DNA of 64,000 bases from Streptomyces hygroscopicus subsp. hygroscopicus (GCF_030269125.1 NZ_BSSM01000013.1:62001-126000); one strand, 5' to 3'. Counted from the first letter of the stretch, positions 43,139 through 53,290 are shown. Notes: generated from the letters alone by a model not told the origin. Numbers and translations are program-made.

Positions 43139-43831
43139 TCAGCCGCTCACGCTGACGCCCAGCGAGCCGAGCGATCCGGGGGCCCCGACCCGGCGTACCG
43201 CGACCGATCCGTACGGCGTACGCAGCCGCAGCCACGCCCCCGAGGACAGCAGCCCGGTGTCGGCCGCCCCCGTCCCCGGGCGCAGGAAGCCGAGGGAGTG
43301 CGCCGCGTGCACGGCGCGCACGGGCAGCCCGGTGCGCCCGATCTCGCGGGACCAGATGTCCCGCCCGATCCGGTCCAGCTCCGCACGGGTGCGCCGCTCG
43401 GGCGCCAACCCCTCGGTGCGGGCCCGGAACTCACCGACCGCCGCGGCCACGGTCGCCCGCAGCGCGTCCGGCGCCGGCAGCCCCGGCTCGGCCCGCCAGC
43501 CGCCGCGCGGCGGCAGCACACCGGCCCAGGGCGGCCCGGTGACCGCGCCCGGCACGGCCGCGGTGGCCGCCCGCTCGGCCACGGACTCCAGCAACTCGCC
43601 CGCGGAGACGGTGACGTCGAGGGTGACGTCGAGACCGTTCTCGTAGGGCTTGGCGAGCCGTACCGCGCGTACCGCGAGCACCTCGAAGGACGGCGGCCGC
43701 CCGAAGACGGCGAGCGCGGTGCCGGCCGCCTGGAGACGGACCGCGGCACCGCGGTCGTAGTGGAGCAGCCGGGAGAGGAAGGCGGCGAGGTCCGCCGCCT
43801 CCGTCTCGTCCGCGAGGTGCAGCACCGTCAT
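43139..43831 (-). CDS. Conserved hypothetical protein downstream of the thioesterase
   Basis: 230 residues, ATG at 43831, overlapping the thioesterase stop (ATGA), so the two are one transcript. No signal or membrane helix. The sequence has a mixed alpha/beta look; RAELDRIGRDIWSREIG and FLRPGTGAADTGLLSSGAW are the most distinctive segments. I do not recognise a family. Placement after ettA and the thioesterase suggests a housekeeping role. Confidence 0.75.
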   Translation of the reverse strand: MTVLHLADETEAADLAAFLSRLLHYDRGAAVRLQAAGTALAVFGRPPSFEVLAVRAVRLAKPYENGLDVTLDVTVSAGELLESVAERAATAAVPGAVTGPPWAGVLPPRGGWRAEPGLPAPDALRATVAAAVGEFRARTEGLAPERRTRAELDRIGRDIWSREIGRTGLPVRAVHAAHSLGFLRPGTGAADTGLLSSGAWLRLRTPYGSVAVRRVGAPGSLGSLGVSVSG

Positions 43832-44250
43832 GCGGCGACGGCCTCGCCCTCTTCGGCCCCGGCCTTCTCCATGTACTGCTGGAGGAACTCGCGCTCCTCC
43901 GCGGTGATCCGGCGCGGCCGCTGGGCCTCGAAGTCGAACGGTACGACGACCGTCGAGGCCCGCACGTACACCACGTCCTCGTCCTTCACCTCGTAGGCGA
44001 TGGTGAAGGACGCGGCCCGGATCTCGGTGATCCACAGCTCGATGTCCACCGGATGGTGCCGGTGGACGAGCTGCCGCTTGTAGTCGATCTCATGGCGCGC
44101 CACCACGGAACCCTGCTGGAACTCCTTGTCCGGACGGAACAGGAAGTTGATCCGGGCCTCTTCCAGGTAGCGCATGAACACCACGTTGTTGACATGGCCG
44201 TAGGCGTCCATGTCGGACCAGCGCAGCGGGCACGGGTAGGTGTGGCGCAA
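43828..44250 (-). CDS. Acyl-CoA thioesterase (4HBT hot-dog family)
   Basis: 140 residues. The only start that includes the conserved YPCPLRWSDMD is a TTG at 44250, 6 bp after the ettA stop. RWSDMDAYGHVNNVVFMRYLEEAR holds the catalytic Asp and the hot-dog helix, and EIDYKRQLVHRHHPVDIELW a conserved second strand. It hydrolyses acyl-CoA in the cytoplasm; the acyl chain is unknown. It appears to be co-transcribed with ettA. Confidence 0.88.
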   Translation of the reverse strand: MRHTYPCPLRWSDMDAYGHVNNVVFMRYLEEARINFLFRPDKEFQQGSVVARHEIDYKRQLVHRHHPVDIELWITEIRAASFTIAYEVKDEDVVYVRASTVVVPFDFEAQRPRRITAEEREFLQQYMEKAGAEEGEAVAA

Positions 44251-44256
44251 GACCGA

Positions 44257-45921
<1,665 letters not shown>

Positions 45922-45962
45922 GAGAAACCGTCCGGCAGCTTGAAATCTGGCAGTGGGCAGAT

Positions 45963-46144
45963 ACACCCCATCTTGCCGTATCGCCACCCCTGCGCGGAAA
46001 CCCGTTGGGTTGGGGGGCTGTGACCTGGAGTTTCACCGATGGCGGCCGTGGCGCGTCTGTCGCTGTCGGTCGCCATCGAGTGCCCTTGGGCGCCCTCGCA
46101 CGGCCCAGAGACGGCCCGGGAATGATCACTCAGGCAACCGGATC
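45963..46144. repeat. Direct repeat, left copy, bounding the accessory block
   Basis: Identical to 53353-53482 over its first 130 bp (offset 7390), then similar but diverged to about 46144. It covers the 3' end of the S1-like gene and the sequence between it and ettA. The two copies flank the lower-GC block, as attL/attR or a recombination scar would. Confidence 0.9.
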
Positions 46145-46425
46145 TTCACCTGGTGGTTGTGGTGGGCATGGTCAATCACCGTGCCTTCCACATGGGCACC
46201 CAACGGGGGCAGCTCCATCCCTCGCGGCATGGCCGTGATCTCGGCGAGGGCCACGGCGTTCGGGATGCCCTCTACACGGATGAAGACTCCGAAGCGCTGG
46301 CGCCCGATGACCTCACCACCGACATGAGTCCCGACAGGCAGAGCGACGACGGTCTCCGCCCAGCTCCGCCGAACCACCTCGGGCTCCGGCACCTCCGGGC
46401 CCGCGGGCCACGCGTATTCGTCCAT
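46126..46425 (-). CDS. Small S1-like RNA-binding protein
   Basis: 99 residues, ATG at 46425. After a short acidic head, GTHVGGEVIGRQRFGVFIRV and LGAHVEGTVIDHAHHNHQV form an S1/OB fold. It probably binds RNA in the cytoplasm. The last codons and the following 3' region are duplicated at 53.4-53.5 kb, where the matching tail is fused to a different gene. It lies at the left edge of the block; whether it is host or element DNA is unclear. Confidence 0.78.
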   Translation of the reverse strand: MDEYAWPAGPEVPEPEVVRRSWAETVVALPVGTHVGGEVIGRQRFGVFIRVEGIPNAVALAEITAMPRGMELPPLGAHVEGTVIDHAHHNHQVKIRLPE

Positions 46426-46575
46426 AGAGAGATCATGGCCGCCAGGACCAACCCTCCTTGGCCTCCGCCCCGGAAGTGCGAGCCATCGCGGCCCCTGGCG
46501 CCGTCATCGGCGGCCTGACGCTCACCCATGGATGCCGCCGCAACGCCGCCGCGCCCCGCTAACCAGCTTCGGATG

Positions 46576-46773
46576 TCACCGAAACAGCTCCGGGGCCGGG
46601 CAGACCTGTAGCGGCTCTTCCGGCCGCTCTACCTGCCTCCACCAGGTGTGCCGATCGGCGCACTGCCACAGCGAGCGGCAGGCCCGCTGACCGTCGTCGC
46701 CTCGGGCGAGTACGAAACCGCCCCGCTTCAGGGGTTGGCCGCACTCGGGGCAAGCGGGAGCGTCCTCGGCCAT
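46576..46773 (-). CDS. Small zinc-ribbon-like protein
   Basis: 65 residues, ATG at 46773, 18 bp after the GntR stop on the same strand. CPECGQPLKRGGF and a later CRSLWQCADRHTWW give a CxxC...CxxxxC/H arrangement. Such short proteins occur beside GntR genes in Streptomyces integrative elements. Function unknown. Confidence 0.6.
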   Translation of the reverse strand: MAEDAPACPECGQPLKRGGFVLARGDDGQRACRSLWQCADRHTWWRQVERPEEPLQVCPAPELFR

Positions 46774-46791
46774 ACGGCAATCCCAACGGGG

Positions 46792-47547
46792 CTATCGGCT
46801 GATCGGGATCTCGTAGACGATCTCGCAGTGTGCGGCGGGCACGACGATGTCCGCGGTCTCCACGGGCCGCCCTTGGTCGCTGTAGTACGTCCGCCGGATG
46901 TGCGTGACGAGTGCGGCCTTCTGGATGCCGAGTATCGACGCTTCCTCGGCGGTCGCCTGCCTGGGTTCGGGCTGCTCGACGGCGTGGCTGACGGTGATCC
47001 CGATCGCGGCCATGCGGTTCACGACACCTTCCCCGGCGTGCGGCCCTCCCTCGGGTAGGACGACGAGGGTGCCGGCGGTGAGGTCGTACGGCTCCCAGCT
47101 CGTGGACAACTGCACCGGCCTGCCGTCGCCCAGGAACTCGTACGTCGTCCGGACGCAGAGATCACCTTCGGCGATACCGAGGCGTGCAGCGATGTCCGCG
47201 GGAGCCGGCACCTTGGCGTCGGTACGACTCTCCCAATCTCCTTGCCTGCCCACGGCCTTCATGTCTGCCCGGAACGGCGATCCGTCGGGCCGCTCCCGCG
47301 CGGACGAGCGGACCATGCGCACCCGCTGCCGCGGCTCGGCGACATAGGTGCCGGAACCGGCGCGCCCCTCCAGCACACCCTGGGAGATCAGCAGCTCCTG
47401 AGCCCGGCGGACGACGTTCTCGCCGACCTCGCACTCCTGGCCGATCTGGGCGCGGGACGGCAGGCGGTCTCCGGGCTCCCACACGTGCTCCGCGATCCGC
47501 CGCCGGAGTTCGTCGGCGATACGGAGATAGGGCGGCTGCTCAGGCAT
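46792..47547 (-). CDS. GntR-family (HutC/FarR subfamily) regulator
   Basis: 251 residues, ATG at 47547. The winged helix (RIADELRRRIAEHVWEPGDRLPSR, then VRRAQELLISQGVLEGRAGSGTYV) is followed by a UTRA ligand domain (YEFLGDGRPVQLSTSWEPYDL). It resembles the KorSA/Pra-type regulators of actinomycete integrative elements. Palindromes directly upstream of the ATG are probable autoregulatory operators. Confidence 0.9.
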   Translation of the reverse strand: MPEQPPYLRIADELRRRIAEHVWEPGDRLPSRAQIGQECEVGENVVRRAQELLISQGVLEGRAGSGTYVAEPRQRVRMVRSSARERPDGSPFRADMKAVGRQGDWESRTDAKVPAPADIAARLGIAEGDLCVRTTYEFLGDGRPVQLSTSWEPYDLTAGTLVVLPEGGPHAGEGVVNRMAAIGITVSHAVEQPEPRQATAEEASILGIQKAALVTHIRRTYYSDQGRPVETADIVVPAAHCEIVYEIPISR

Positions 47548-47556
47548 ATGGAAAAT

Positions 47557-47587
47557 CTAGTCCACTAGCTCTAATCTAGTTAACTAG
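47557..47587. promoter_or_regulatory. GntR operator pair
   Basis: CTAGTCCACTAG (47557-47568) and CTAGTTAACTAG (47576-47587) are two CTAGT-N2-ACTAG palindromes, 19 bp apart, between the GntR start and the divergent small gene. AT content here is well above its surroundings. Confidence 0.8.
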
Positions 47588-47625
47588 CTTCACTGAAAGT
47601 GATCACCGGTGACGGAGGCTGCCCT

Positions 47626-47904
47626 GTGCCCGCTTCGGGAGTTAGCGCGGCGGCCATCGCTGCCCGGCTGTCGGCCCTCGGGCTCCCCACACGCCTGGAG
47701 GAGCACGACCGGTCCTGGTCGGTCGAGGCAGAGGTGCCGGAATCACTCCCGGCCGAGACCTGGCGAGAGGTCTTGGAAGCCGTGGCGGAGGCCGACCGGT
47801 TCGGACTCCTCGCCACCAGCCTGAACGGCCGCACCCTCTGGGCGGCCGTACGCAAAACGGTCCCCACGACGGGCGATGTCGGGGGACCGAGCCATCAGCG
47901 ATAG
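47626..47904 (+). CDS. Small hypothetical protein of the element
   Basis: 92 residues. The GTG at 47626 has GGAGG 8 nt upstream; the frame opens earlier at 47599. It has a helix-strand pattern (AAIAARLSALGLPTRLEEH, then ETWREVLEAVAEADRFGLL) and no known motif. It is divergent from the GntR regulator and probably controlled by it. Function unknown. Confidence 0.65.
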   Translation: MPASGVSAAAIAARLSALGLPTRLEEHDRSWSVEAEVPESLPAETWREVLEAVAEADRFGLLATSLNGRTLWAAVRKTVPTTGDVGGPSHQR

Positions 47905-47916
47905 GAGCTGAACAGC

Positions 47917-48204
47917 GTGCTCAACCGTATCCGCCGCGCTGCCGCGCTCGCCAGAGCGCGGTACACCGCCAAGGGCAGGCATCGCCGCCCTTTAACGCCC
48001 TCCCGGCCGCTGGCCGCCCTTGTCCCGCCCGTCCCTGCCGACGCCCCGACGGCGGTCCTGGGCCGGGCCACCGAAACCGCGAAGCACCGCCTCCCGCTCG
48101 TGGGGGAGGAAAACGCGCTCGTCCGCCCGTACGTGCTGGCCTGGGAGAAACGAGTACGGCGGCGCGCGGTGGTGGTCACCTCTCACATGCCGGCTGAGGC
48201 ATAG
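47917..48204 (+). CDS. Small basic hypothetical protein of the element
   Basis: 95 residues, GTG at 47917 after AGGAG 8 nt upstream. Arg/Ala-rich start, a Pro/Ala linker, then GRATETAKHRLPLVGEENAL and LVRPYVLAWEKRVRRR. Similar small basic proteins are common in Streptomyces integrative elements. 12 bp after the preceding gene, so same transcript. Confidence 0.65.
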   Translation: MLNRIRRAAALARARYTAKGRHRRPLTPSRPLAALVPPVPADAPTAVLGRATETAKHRLPLVGEENALVRPYVLAWEKRVRRRAVVVTSHMPAEA

Positions 48205-48227
48205 TCGTCTCTCGCGGGAGGTTGCTG

Positions 48228-48431
48228 ATGCTTCCTCCCAAGCGGCCCCACATCACCGAGACGTCGACCATTCCCTACCAGTCGGCCGTGTGCTGCATCG
48301 GCATACACCTTGCTTGCGTCGAGTCCTCGCCGGTCTCCGCACCGATCGACCTGCCGCTTGTGTACGAGACATGCGCCTGCCCGTGCCACACGGTGTCTCC
48401 CCGCTCCATGAAGGCGGAGGCGGAGCGGTGA
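48228..48431 (+). CDS. Small Cys-rich hypothetical protein
   Basis: 67 residues, ATG at 48228 preceded by GGGAGG. Cysteines occur as AVCCIGIHLAC and YETCACPCH, which could bind metal. Its stop overlaps the next start (GTGA). Function unknown. Confidence 0.5.
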   Translation: MLPPKRPHITETSTIPYQSAVCCIGIHLACVESSPVSAPIDLPLVYETCACPCHTVSPRSMKAEAER

Positions 48432-48640
48432 GCGGCCGAGCACTCGGCGGCGCGCTGGTCTCCAACGTCGAGGTCACCGCGGCCACCGTGCAACGAGGCG
48501 ACGTCATCCAACTCGGGGGATTGCACTGTCGGGTGGCCGACCTCTTCCAACTCCCTCAAGGCGCCAAGCAACTTTTCTTCGAGTCCGGCGAACTGCTGAC
48601 CATGCACGCGCGACCCGACTCGTCGCCGCTCGCATGCTGA
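48428..48640 (+). CDS. Small hypothetical protein (beta-rich)
   Basis: 70 residues, GTG at 48428 overlapping the preceding stop. VEVTAATVQRGDVIQLGGLHC and KQLFFESGELLTMH suggest a small beta-barrel, in the style of short element proteins. The second GntR gene starts 7 bp later. Confidence 0.6.
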   Translation: MSGRALGGALVSNVEVTAATVQRGDVIQLGGLHCRVADLFQLPQGAKQLFFESGELLTMHARPDSSPLAC

Positions 48641-48647
48641 GAAGGCG

Positions 48648-49391
48648 GTGAACCGGCCCGTGCGTGCACGCCATCACGAGATCGCCGACGATCTCCGGCA
48701 GCAGATCACAACCGGCCGCATCAAGCCCGGCGAACGCCTCCCGTCCGAGGCTGGCCTCGCCGTCCGCTACAAGGTCAGCACGGTGACACTGCGGAACGCC
48801 CTCGCGGTCCTCCAGGCCGAGGGCCTGGTCGAGAAGATCCACGGCAAGGGCAACTTCGTCCGCCGTCGCCCTCGCAAGACCGTGTACGTCGGCGGCTGGG
48901 GAACGTTGGACCCGTGGACCGCCGGAGAAGCGGCCCCGAACATCACTGTCAGCGCCACCACGGTCGCGGCACACGGACATCTGACGACCTTGCTCAAGGT
49001 GCCGGCGGGCAGCCCGCTCACCGAGTTCTTCTGCATCAGCCGTCAGGGAGGGACCCCGCGCGGACTGGCCCGTATTTACATCCCGCCCGACCTGACCCCG
49101 GCCGGAGTCGAGGACGACAACGCCTCTTGGTGGGGGACAGCCACGCGCTTCGCCGTCCTGAGCACGCCACAGGCAACTGTCCTGGAGACGGTCTGCGCCC
49201 GCCCACCGACCCCGGAAGAAGCGTCCGCCCTCCGGCTCTGCTCGTTGGCGCCGGTCCTCGCGATCACACGGGTCGCAGCCGACATGTCCGGGCGGGTCAT
49301 CGAGGCCGCACTTCTGGCGTTCCCGGGCGACCACGTCGACGCCGTCTTCACCACCCACCACCCGACTGATGAGAGGCAGACCCAAGAATGA
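48648..49391 (+). CDS. Second GntR-family regulator
   Basis: 247 residues, GTG at 48648. The winged helix (EIADDLRQQITTGRIKPGERL, then AVRYKVSTVTLRNALAVLQ and GLVEKIHGKGNFV) precedes a UTRA-like domain. Two GntR genes in one element are common, one for transfer and one for excision control. The stop overlaps the next ATG. Confidence 0.9.
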   Translation: MNRPVRARHHEIADDLRQQITTGRIKPGERLPSEAGLAVRYKVSTVTLRNALAVLQAEGLVEKIHGKGNFVRRRPRKTVYVGGWGTLDPWTAGEAAPNITVSATTVAAHGHLTTLLKVPAGSPLTEFFCISRQGGTPRGLARIYIPPDLTPAGVEDDNASWWGTATRFAVLSTPQATVLETVCARPPTPEEASALRLCSLAPVLAITRVAADMSGRVIEAALLAFPGDHVDAVFTTHHPTDERQTQE

Positions 49392-49690
49392 CGGCACCGA
49401 ATGAACTACGACTCCTGCCGTGGTCGGGCTCGGACGGCAAACCCTGCTACCTGAGCACCGACGACAAGACCGGCTACATGTCCCGCCTGGCGGACAACAT
49501 CGAAGCGATCCAACTGGGAACGGCAACCGAACTGCTGGAACACGCCACGGACACCCTCAACGACCCTGACACGGACCCGGAGGACCTGCGCCTCCTGGCG
49601 AAGGAGCTGACCGGAGCCCTCCGGGACGTACTCCGCGTCGCGACCAGCCGCGGCCACCTCCTGGCCGTGAGCGAACCGCACCAAACCTGA
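49388..49690 (+). CDS. Small acidic hypothetical protein
   Basis: 100 residues, ATG at 49388 overlapping the GntR stop (ATGA). Acidic and helical (EAIQLGTATELLEHATDTL, then DPEDLRLLAKELTGAL). Conserved in position behind GntR genes of such elements; function unknown. It is the last gene of this plus-strand run. Confidence 0.65.
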   Translation: MTAPNELRLLPWSGSDGKPCYLSTDDKTGYMSRLADNIEAIQLGTATELLEHATDTLNDPDTDPEDLRLLAKELTGALRDVLRVATSRGHLLAVSEPHQT

Positions 49691-50003
49691 GACGGTGACC
49701 GCAAACAGCGCCCACCCATGATGTCCCTCACCTCACGCGGGGAGGGGAGCCCGAACACCAACCGGCTCCCCTCCCCGCTGCTTTACTTCGGCCGCTGGAA
49801 CGCTGGGCAACGGGGGAGGAAGAGGCTCTGAGCCCTCAGCTTAGGAAGCTGCGGCCCTTTGGGGCCGGGTCGGCCGCTGACCTGGGTGAACGGCTGGGAC
49901 GCCGTCCCGTCGGGCTGGCTGCTTTCACCGTGGCCCCCGCTGTTCCCCGTCCGATCTGGTGCGCTTGTGGTGCGCGCATGCGTCATCTCCGCTTCGGCGG
50001 CAC
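49691..50003. other. Non-coding stretch with decayed repeat A
   Basis: No gene seen. It contains CCTCAGCTTAGGAAGCT (about 49832-49848) and a TTCCCCGTCC...TCTGG segment (about 49940-49965) related to segments near 51.49 and 52.2-52.35 kb. Confidence 0.5.
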
Positions 50004-50192
50004 CTATCGCTTCTGCGCCCTGTAGCGCTTCATCAGCACGGTGATTCGTACGTGGTCCGCCTGGCCGTTGAGCTCGGCCACAAGATCGTCAGGACACAAC
50101 TCGTAGAGATCACCCCACCATCGACGTCCTCGGTTGTCCCAGATCCGGTATCCACCTGGCACACCCCGGGCTACGTAGCGTCTCCTACTCAC
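50004..50192 (-). CDS. Small hypothetical protein of integrative-element type
   Basis: 62 residues, GTG at 50192. Rich in Arg/Trp/Tyr: RYVARGVPGGYRIWDNRGRR, then WWGDLYELCPDDLVAELNG. I have seen this kind of protein only as an unknown in Streptomyces accessory DNA. Isolated, with the IS remnant upstream. Confidence 0.6.
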   Translation of the reverse strand: MSRRRYVARGVPGGYRIWDNRGRRWWGDLYELCPDDLVAELNGQADHVRITVLMKRYRAQKR

Positions 50193-50280
50193 AGTCCCCC
50201 GGTTCCCGGCACCGTTTCTGCCGTGCTTCCATATTCGCTCGCTGGCACGATGGCCTTGTGGCTGATCTAGATGTACTCAG

Positions 50281-51129
50281 TCATGAGGTTGGTGACAGTC
50301 GGCTGATCGGTGGTTGGCCGCCGAGCGCGGTGTGTCGGCGGCCAGTGTTGTAGAAGACGAGCCAGGGCGCGAGTGCTCGGGTTCGTTGGGTGTTGCTGGT
50401 GAAGACCTTCCGGTAGGCCCATTCGGTCTGCAGCGTGCGGTTGAAGCGTTCGACCTTTCCGTTGGTCCACGGGCAGTGCGGGCGGGTGAACTTCTGCCGT
50501 GCACCGAGCGCTTGGCACGCTGACTGGAAGTCGTGTGAGAGCCGGTAGTTCTTGGCATTGTCGGTCATCACGCGCTCGATGCGGGTGATGCCGTGGGCGT
50601 GGAAGAACGCGGCTGCGCGGGTGAGGAAGCCTGCGCAGGTGGTGCCCTTCTCGTCGGGGAGGATCTCGGCGTAGGCAAGGCGGGAGTGGTCGTCGACGGC
50701 GGCGTGCACGTAGTCGTAGCCGATGCCTCGTCCGCGGGCGCTCTCACTGTGGCCGTGGGCCCGCCAGCCGCCGTCGGCAGGGATCTTGCCGAGCTTCTTG
50801 ACGTCGACATGGATCAGGTCGCCGGGGCGGGGGTGTTCGTAGCGTCGGCTGCCGGCCTTGGTGGCGCGGATGACCTGGCCGGTCAGCGGGTCGCAGGCGG
50901 CCAGTGGTGGCATCTGGTGGCGGTTGAGGATGCGGCTGATGGTCCGGGCCGGGACGCCGGTGTGCTCGGCCAGGACGTCCGGTCCGGTCCGCAGGGTGCG
51001 GCGGGCCTTGAGGACGCGGCGTTCGACGGCCGCGGTGTGCGGCTGGGACGGCGGTGCGGGCTGCTGCTGCGGTCATGCAGCCCCGGCCAGCCCTCGGCGC
51101 GGTAGCGGTTCACCCAGCGGTGGGCGCAC
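50281..51129 (-). pseudogene. IS481-family transposase, truncated and frameshifted
   Basis: The DDE core is present: HVDVKKLGKIP, HAAVDDHSRLAYAEIL and NGKVERFNRTLQTEW, ending at 50281 with the stop inside the likely terminal inverted repeat. The N-terminal part (NRYRAEGWPGLHDRSSSPHR) is in another frame; a single-base loss near 51,050 breaks the gene just before TAAVERRVLKARRTL. The first about 35 residues are missing: at 51,130 the sequence switches to an unrelated transposase start. Not expected to be active. Confidence 0.88.
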
Positions 51130-51150
51130 CTACTTCCTCGGGGCAGGCAT
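51130..51150 (-). pseudogene. Stub of an IS3-type orfA start
   Basis: ATG at 51150 with GAGGAG 7 nt upstream reads MPAPRK then a stop. MPAPRK is a common opening of Streptomyces IS3-family OrfA. It is fused to the broken IS481 gene, so this is probably a nested or recombined IS junction. Confidence 0.4.
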
Positions 51151-51216
51151 CGTCAGAGCTCCTCTCGTGAGCCCAATCTGACCTGCTGTCACCTCTTACC
51201 GCATCTCGGGGGAACC

Positions 51217-51378
51217 TCAGCGGGAGAGGGCGGCGGTGTAGTGGGCGTAGAGCTGCCTGCGCACATCGAAGCTTTGGCCGGCGCGCTCCCTTCGCCAACT
51301 GAGCCGATCGGCGATCAACGTCGAACCGACACCGATGACCGCGCCAAGTGCCGTGCTGGCCAGTGATAACCATTCCAT
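51217..51378 (-). pseudogene. Truncated small membrane protein
   Basis: ATG at 51378 reads MEWLSLASTALGAVIGVG, one membrane helix, then ADRLSWRRERAGQSFDVRRQ and a stop 53 residues in. Intact relatives, as I remember them, continue as a helical protein of 150 residues or more. The IS remnant lies just downstream, consistent with loss of the 3' end. Confidence 0.5.
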
Positions 51379-51738
51379 GGCGGGTGAGCCTAGGGCGCCC
51401 GTTCCCAGGAGCTCTACAGGACAGGGAGGAGCTGAGGGAAGCGGTGCTCCGCGCCCGCCTGGTGGGTGGCGTGCCGGCTGCCCAGTGTTCCCCATAGTTC
51501 CTCCCGCCACCTGGCACGCGTCTGGCCCGGGCGCGGCCGTCGCCGTCAGGGGTGTGCGCCCGCCACGCCAGCGACCACCGCTTTAGGAGTTCGATCTGGG
51601 GGGCCGAAACTCCTTCGGCAGGACCACCCGGCTTGGGGGCGCTGGCCGTCCAGGTGTGTCTACCTCTGCCGCTGTCCGCCGCCGTTGATGTCGGCGGTGG
51701 ATGTCAACTCCTGGGTATGGGCACGTCCACGCGGGATC
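51379..51738. other. Non-coding stretch with decayed repeat B
   Basis: No gene seen. Around 51,488-51,530 it contains GTGTTCCCCATAGTTCC and CTGGCACGCGTCTGG, closely matching a copy at about 52,311-52,352. Confidence 0.5.
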
Positions 51739-52152
51739 TCAGTGGGGCGAGATGCTCAGTGAGGCTCCGTCCAGGCAGTTGTCGTATGCGGCTTTCATGG
51801 AGGGGTACGACGCCCTCAGAGCTATCCGACTGCCCGGAGCATCGTCTTCGCAGACGTATCCCCCTGGGCCTGAAGCTGTCTTGACGTGCAGCATTACTTC
51901 GTAGGAGGAGATGTGCACGGCGCGATGTGCCCCCGCTGGGATGACTCCTAGGTTGTGCTCCTCCGCGCATTCGTTGTCCCCGTCGCCGGCACACCAGAAG
52001 ACGCGCACTGGGTTCGATGTGTTGTTCACCAGAGCGATCAAATCGACGTTCTCGGGGTCGGTCGGATCAGGGTTGCAACCGGCGATAGGTGCAGCCAAGC
52101 CCAGCAGGATCATGGTCGCAATGCGGGCAACACGGCTGTTCAGCAGGTCCAC
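51739..52152 (-). CDS. Putative lipoprotein, unknown function
   Basis: 137 residues, GTG at 52152. Signal peptide and lipobox: TMILLGLAAPIAGC. The mature part is small, acidic and has four further Cys (FWCAGDGDNEC, YVCEDDA, YDNCLDG), which may form disulphides outside the cell. No family recognised. Codon use is less GC-biased than core genes nearby. Confidence 0.7.
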   Translation of the reverse strand: MDLLNSRVARIATMILLGLAAPIAGCNPDPTDPENVDLIALVNNTSNPVRVFWCAGDGDNECAEEHNLGVIPAGAHRAVHISSYEVMLHVKTASGPGGYVCEDDAPGSRIALRASYPSMKAAYDNCLDGASLSISPH

Positions 52153-52581
52153 TTGCTCTCCGAGGGGGCGTCATATGAAGCCCGCACCGTATCGTAAGAC
52201 CGCCGCCCCAGGACCTCAGCTTGGGAAGCTAGGGTGATCTAGGGCTCGCTACGCGGCTGACCTGCGGCGGAGGGTTGGCGACGCATGGTGGGCGGGTTCG
52301 TTGATTCCCCGGTGTTCCCCGTAGTTCCCCCTACGATCTGGCACGCGTCTGGCACGACCTCTTCGTCCCGAACTACGGGCGGGACGGTCGCTGAGGTCAT
52401 GCGCGCTGGTCGCGGGGTCGCTAGCGGCTTCCGTCGGTCACCTGCGGTCGGCGCGGTTGCTGTACCTCACTGCTGTACTGCCACCGGCTTTGCCAGCCCG
52501 ACTCCCGTGCGCTGAGTCCCCCCCGGCGCCTTGATCCGCATCTATGCTCTGAAACAAACGGCGTACGGGGAGGGCCAGCGG
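52153..52581. other. Non-coding stretch with decayed repeat C
   Basis: No gene seen. It holds CCTCAGCTTGGGAAGCT (about 52,214-52,230) and GTGTTCCCCGTAGTTCCCC with TCTGGCACGCGTCTGGCACG (about 52,311-52,357). The best-preserved of three related copies in the block. Confidence 0.5.
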
Positions 52582-53259
52582 GTGCACCGCAAGCGACTGG
52601 TGACGGGTGTGCGGGTGTCGGTAGTGCTGATCGCTGTGGTGCTGTCGTCAGCCAGCTGTGGCGGCAGTGGAACATCGCCCAGCGGCAAGGGGCAGAGCTC
52701 ACACGTCGCAACTCCTGACCTGGCGGCACCCCTCCACGTCCTTCAGCTCAAGAGAGTCTTGGACTTGCAGAGTATGCCCACCGGTTGGAAGACCGGCGTG
52801 CAAACCCTCGCCGGTCGTGACGTGCCCAAGGACTCACCGTGCCGCCGGCCCTCGCATGTGTGTGCAGGGATGACGAGCCATGCGATCGTGCAGTACGACA
52901 ACGAGGACAGCACCGGCAACGTCTACTTTGAGCTCAGTGCGTACGAGGACCGGGAGGCGGCCCTGGCTGGATACAAGAGCCGCAGTGCCTCGTTCGTGGG
53001 CAAGGACAACCGTGAGATCTCCATGCCCACGGTCGGCAATGCCAGCACAGCATGTACAGGATCCAACAAGTGGACTGGAGATCCGTTCACTGGCGTGGTT
53101 ATGCGAGTCGGCACCGTGGTCGCTTCAGTGACTTACACCCATAAGAACAAGGCCGATCCGCAGATGCTGCTGTCTCTGGCGCGGATGCAGGTCGAGCGGA
53201 TCCAGCAGGCCCAGCGTGGCGAGACCCCCACCGCTCGTCTCGAGGACCATGGCAGTTGA
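52582..53259 (+). CDS. Putative lipoprotein, unknown function
   Basis: 225 residues. The GTG at 52582 has GGGGAGGG 8 nt upstream. Lipobox LSSASC after VSVVLIAVV. The mature domain has two Cys pairs (SPCRRPSHVCAG) and a segment GNVYFELSAYEDREAALAGY that recalls small extracellular sensor or PknH-like domains; the match is weak. It ends at a clear terminator. Last gene of the block. Confidence 0.75.
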   Translation: MHRKRLVTGVRVSVVLIAVVLSSASCGGSGTSPSGKGQSSHVATPDLAAPLHVLQLKRVLDLQSMPTGWKTGVQTLAGRDVPKDSPCRRPSHVCAGMTSHAIVQYDNEDSTGNVYFELSAYEDREAALAGYKSRSASFVGKDNREISMPTVGNASTACTGSNKWTGDPFTGVVMRVGTVVASVTYTHKNKADPQMLLSLARMQVERIQQAQRGETPTARLEDHGS

Positions 53260-53290
53260 GCACTGTCAGTAGGCAGTGCGTGCGGGAGAC

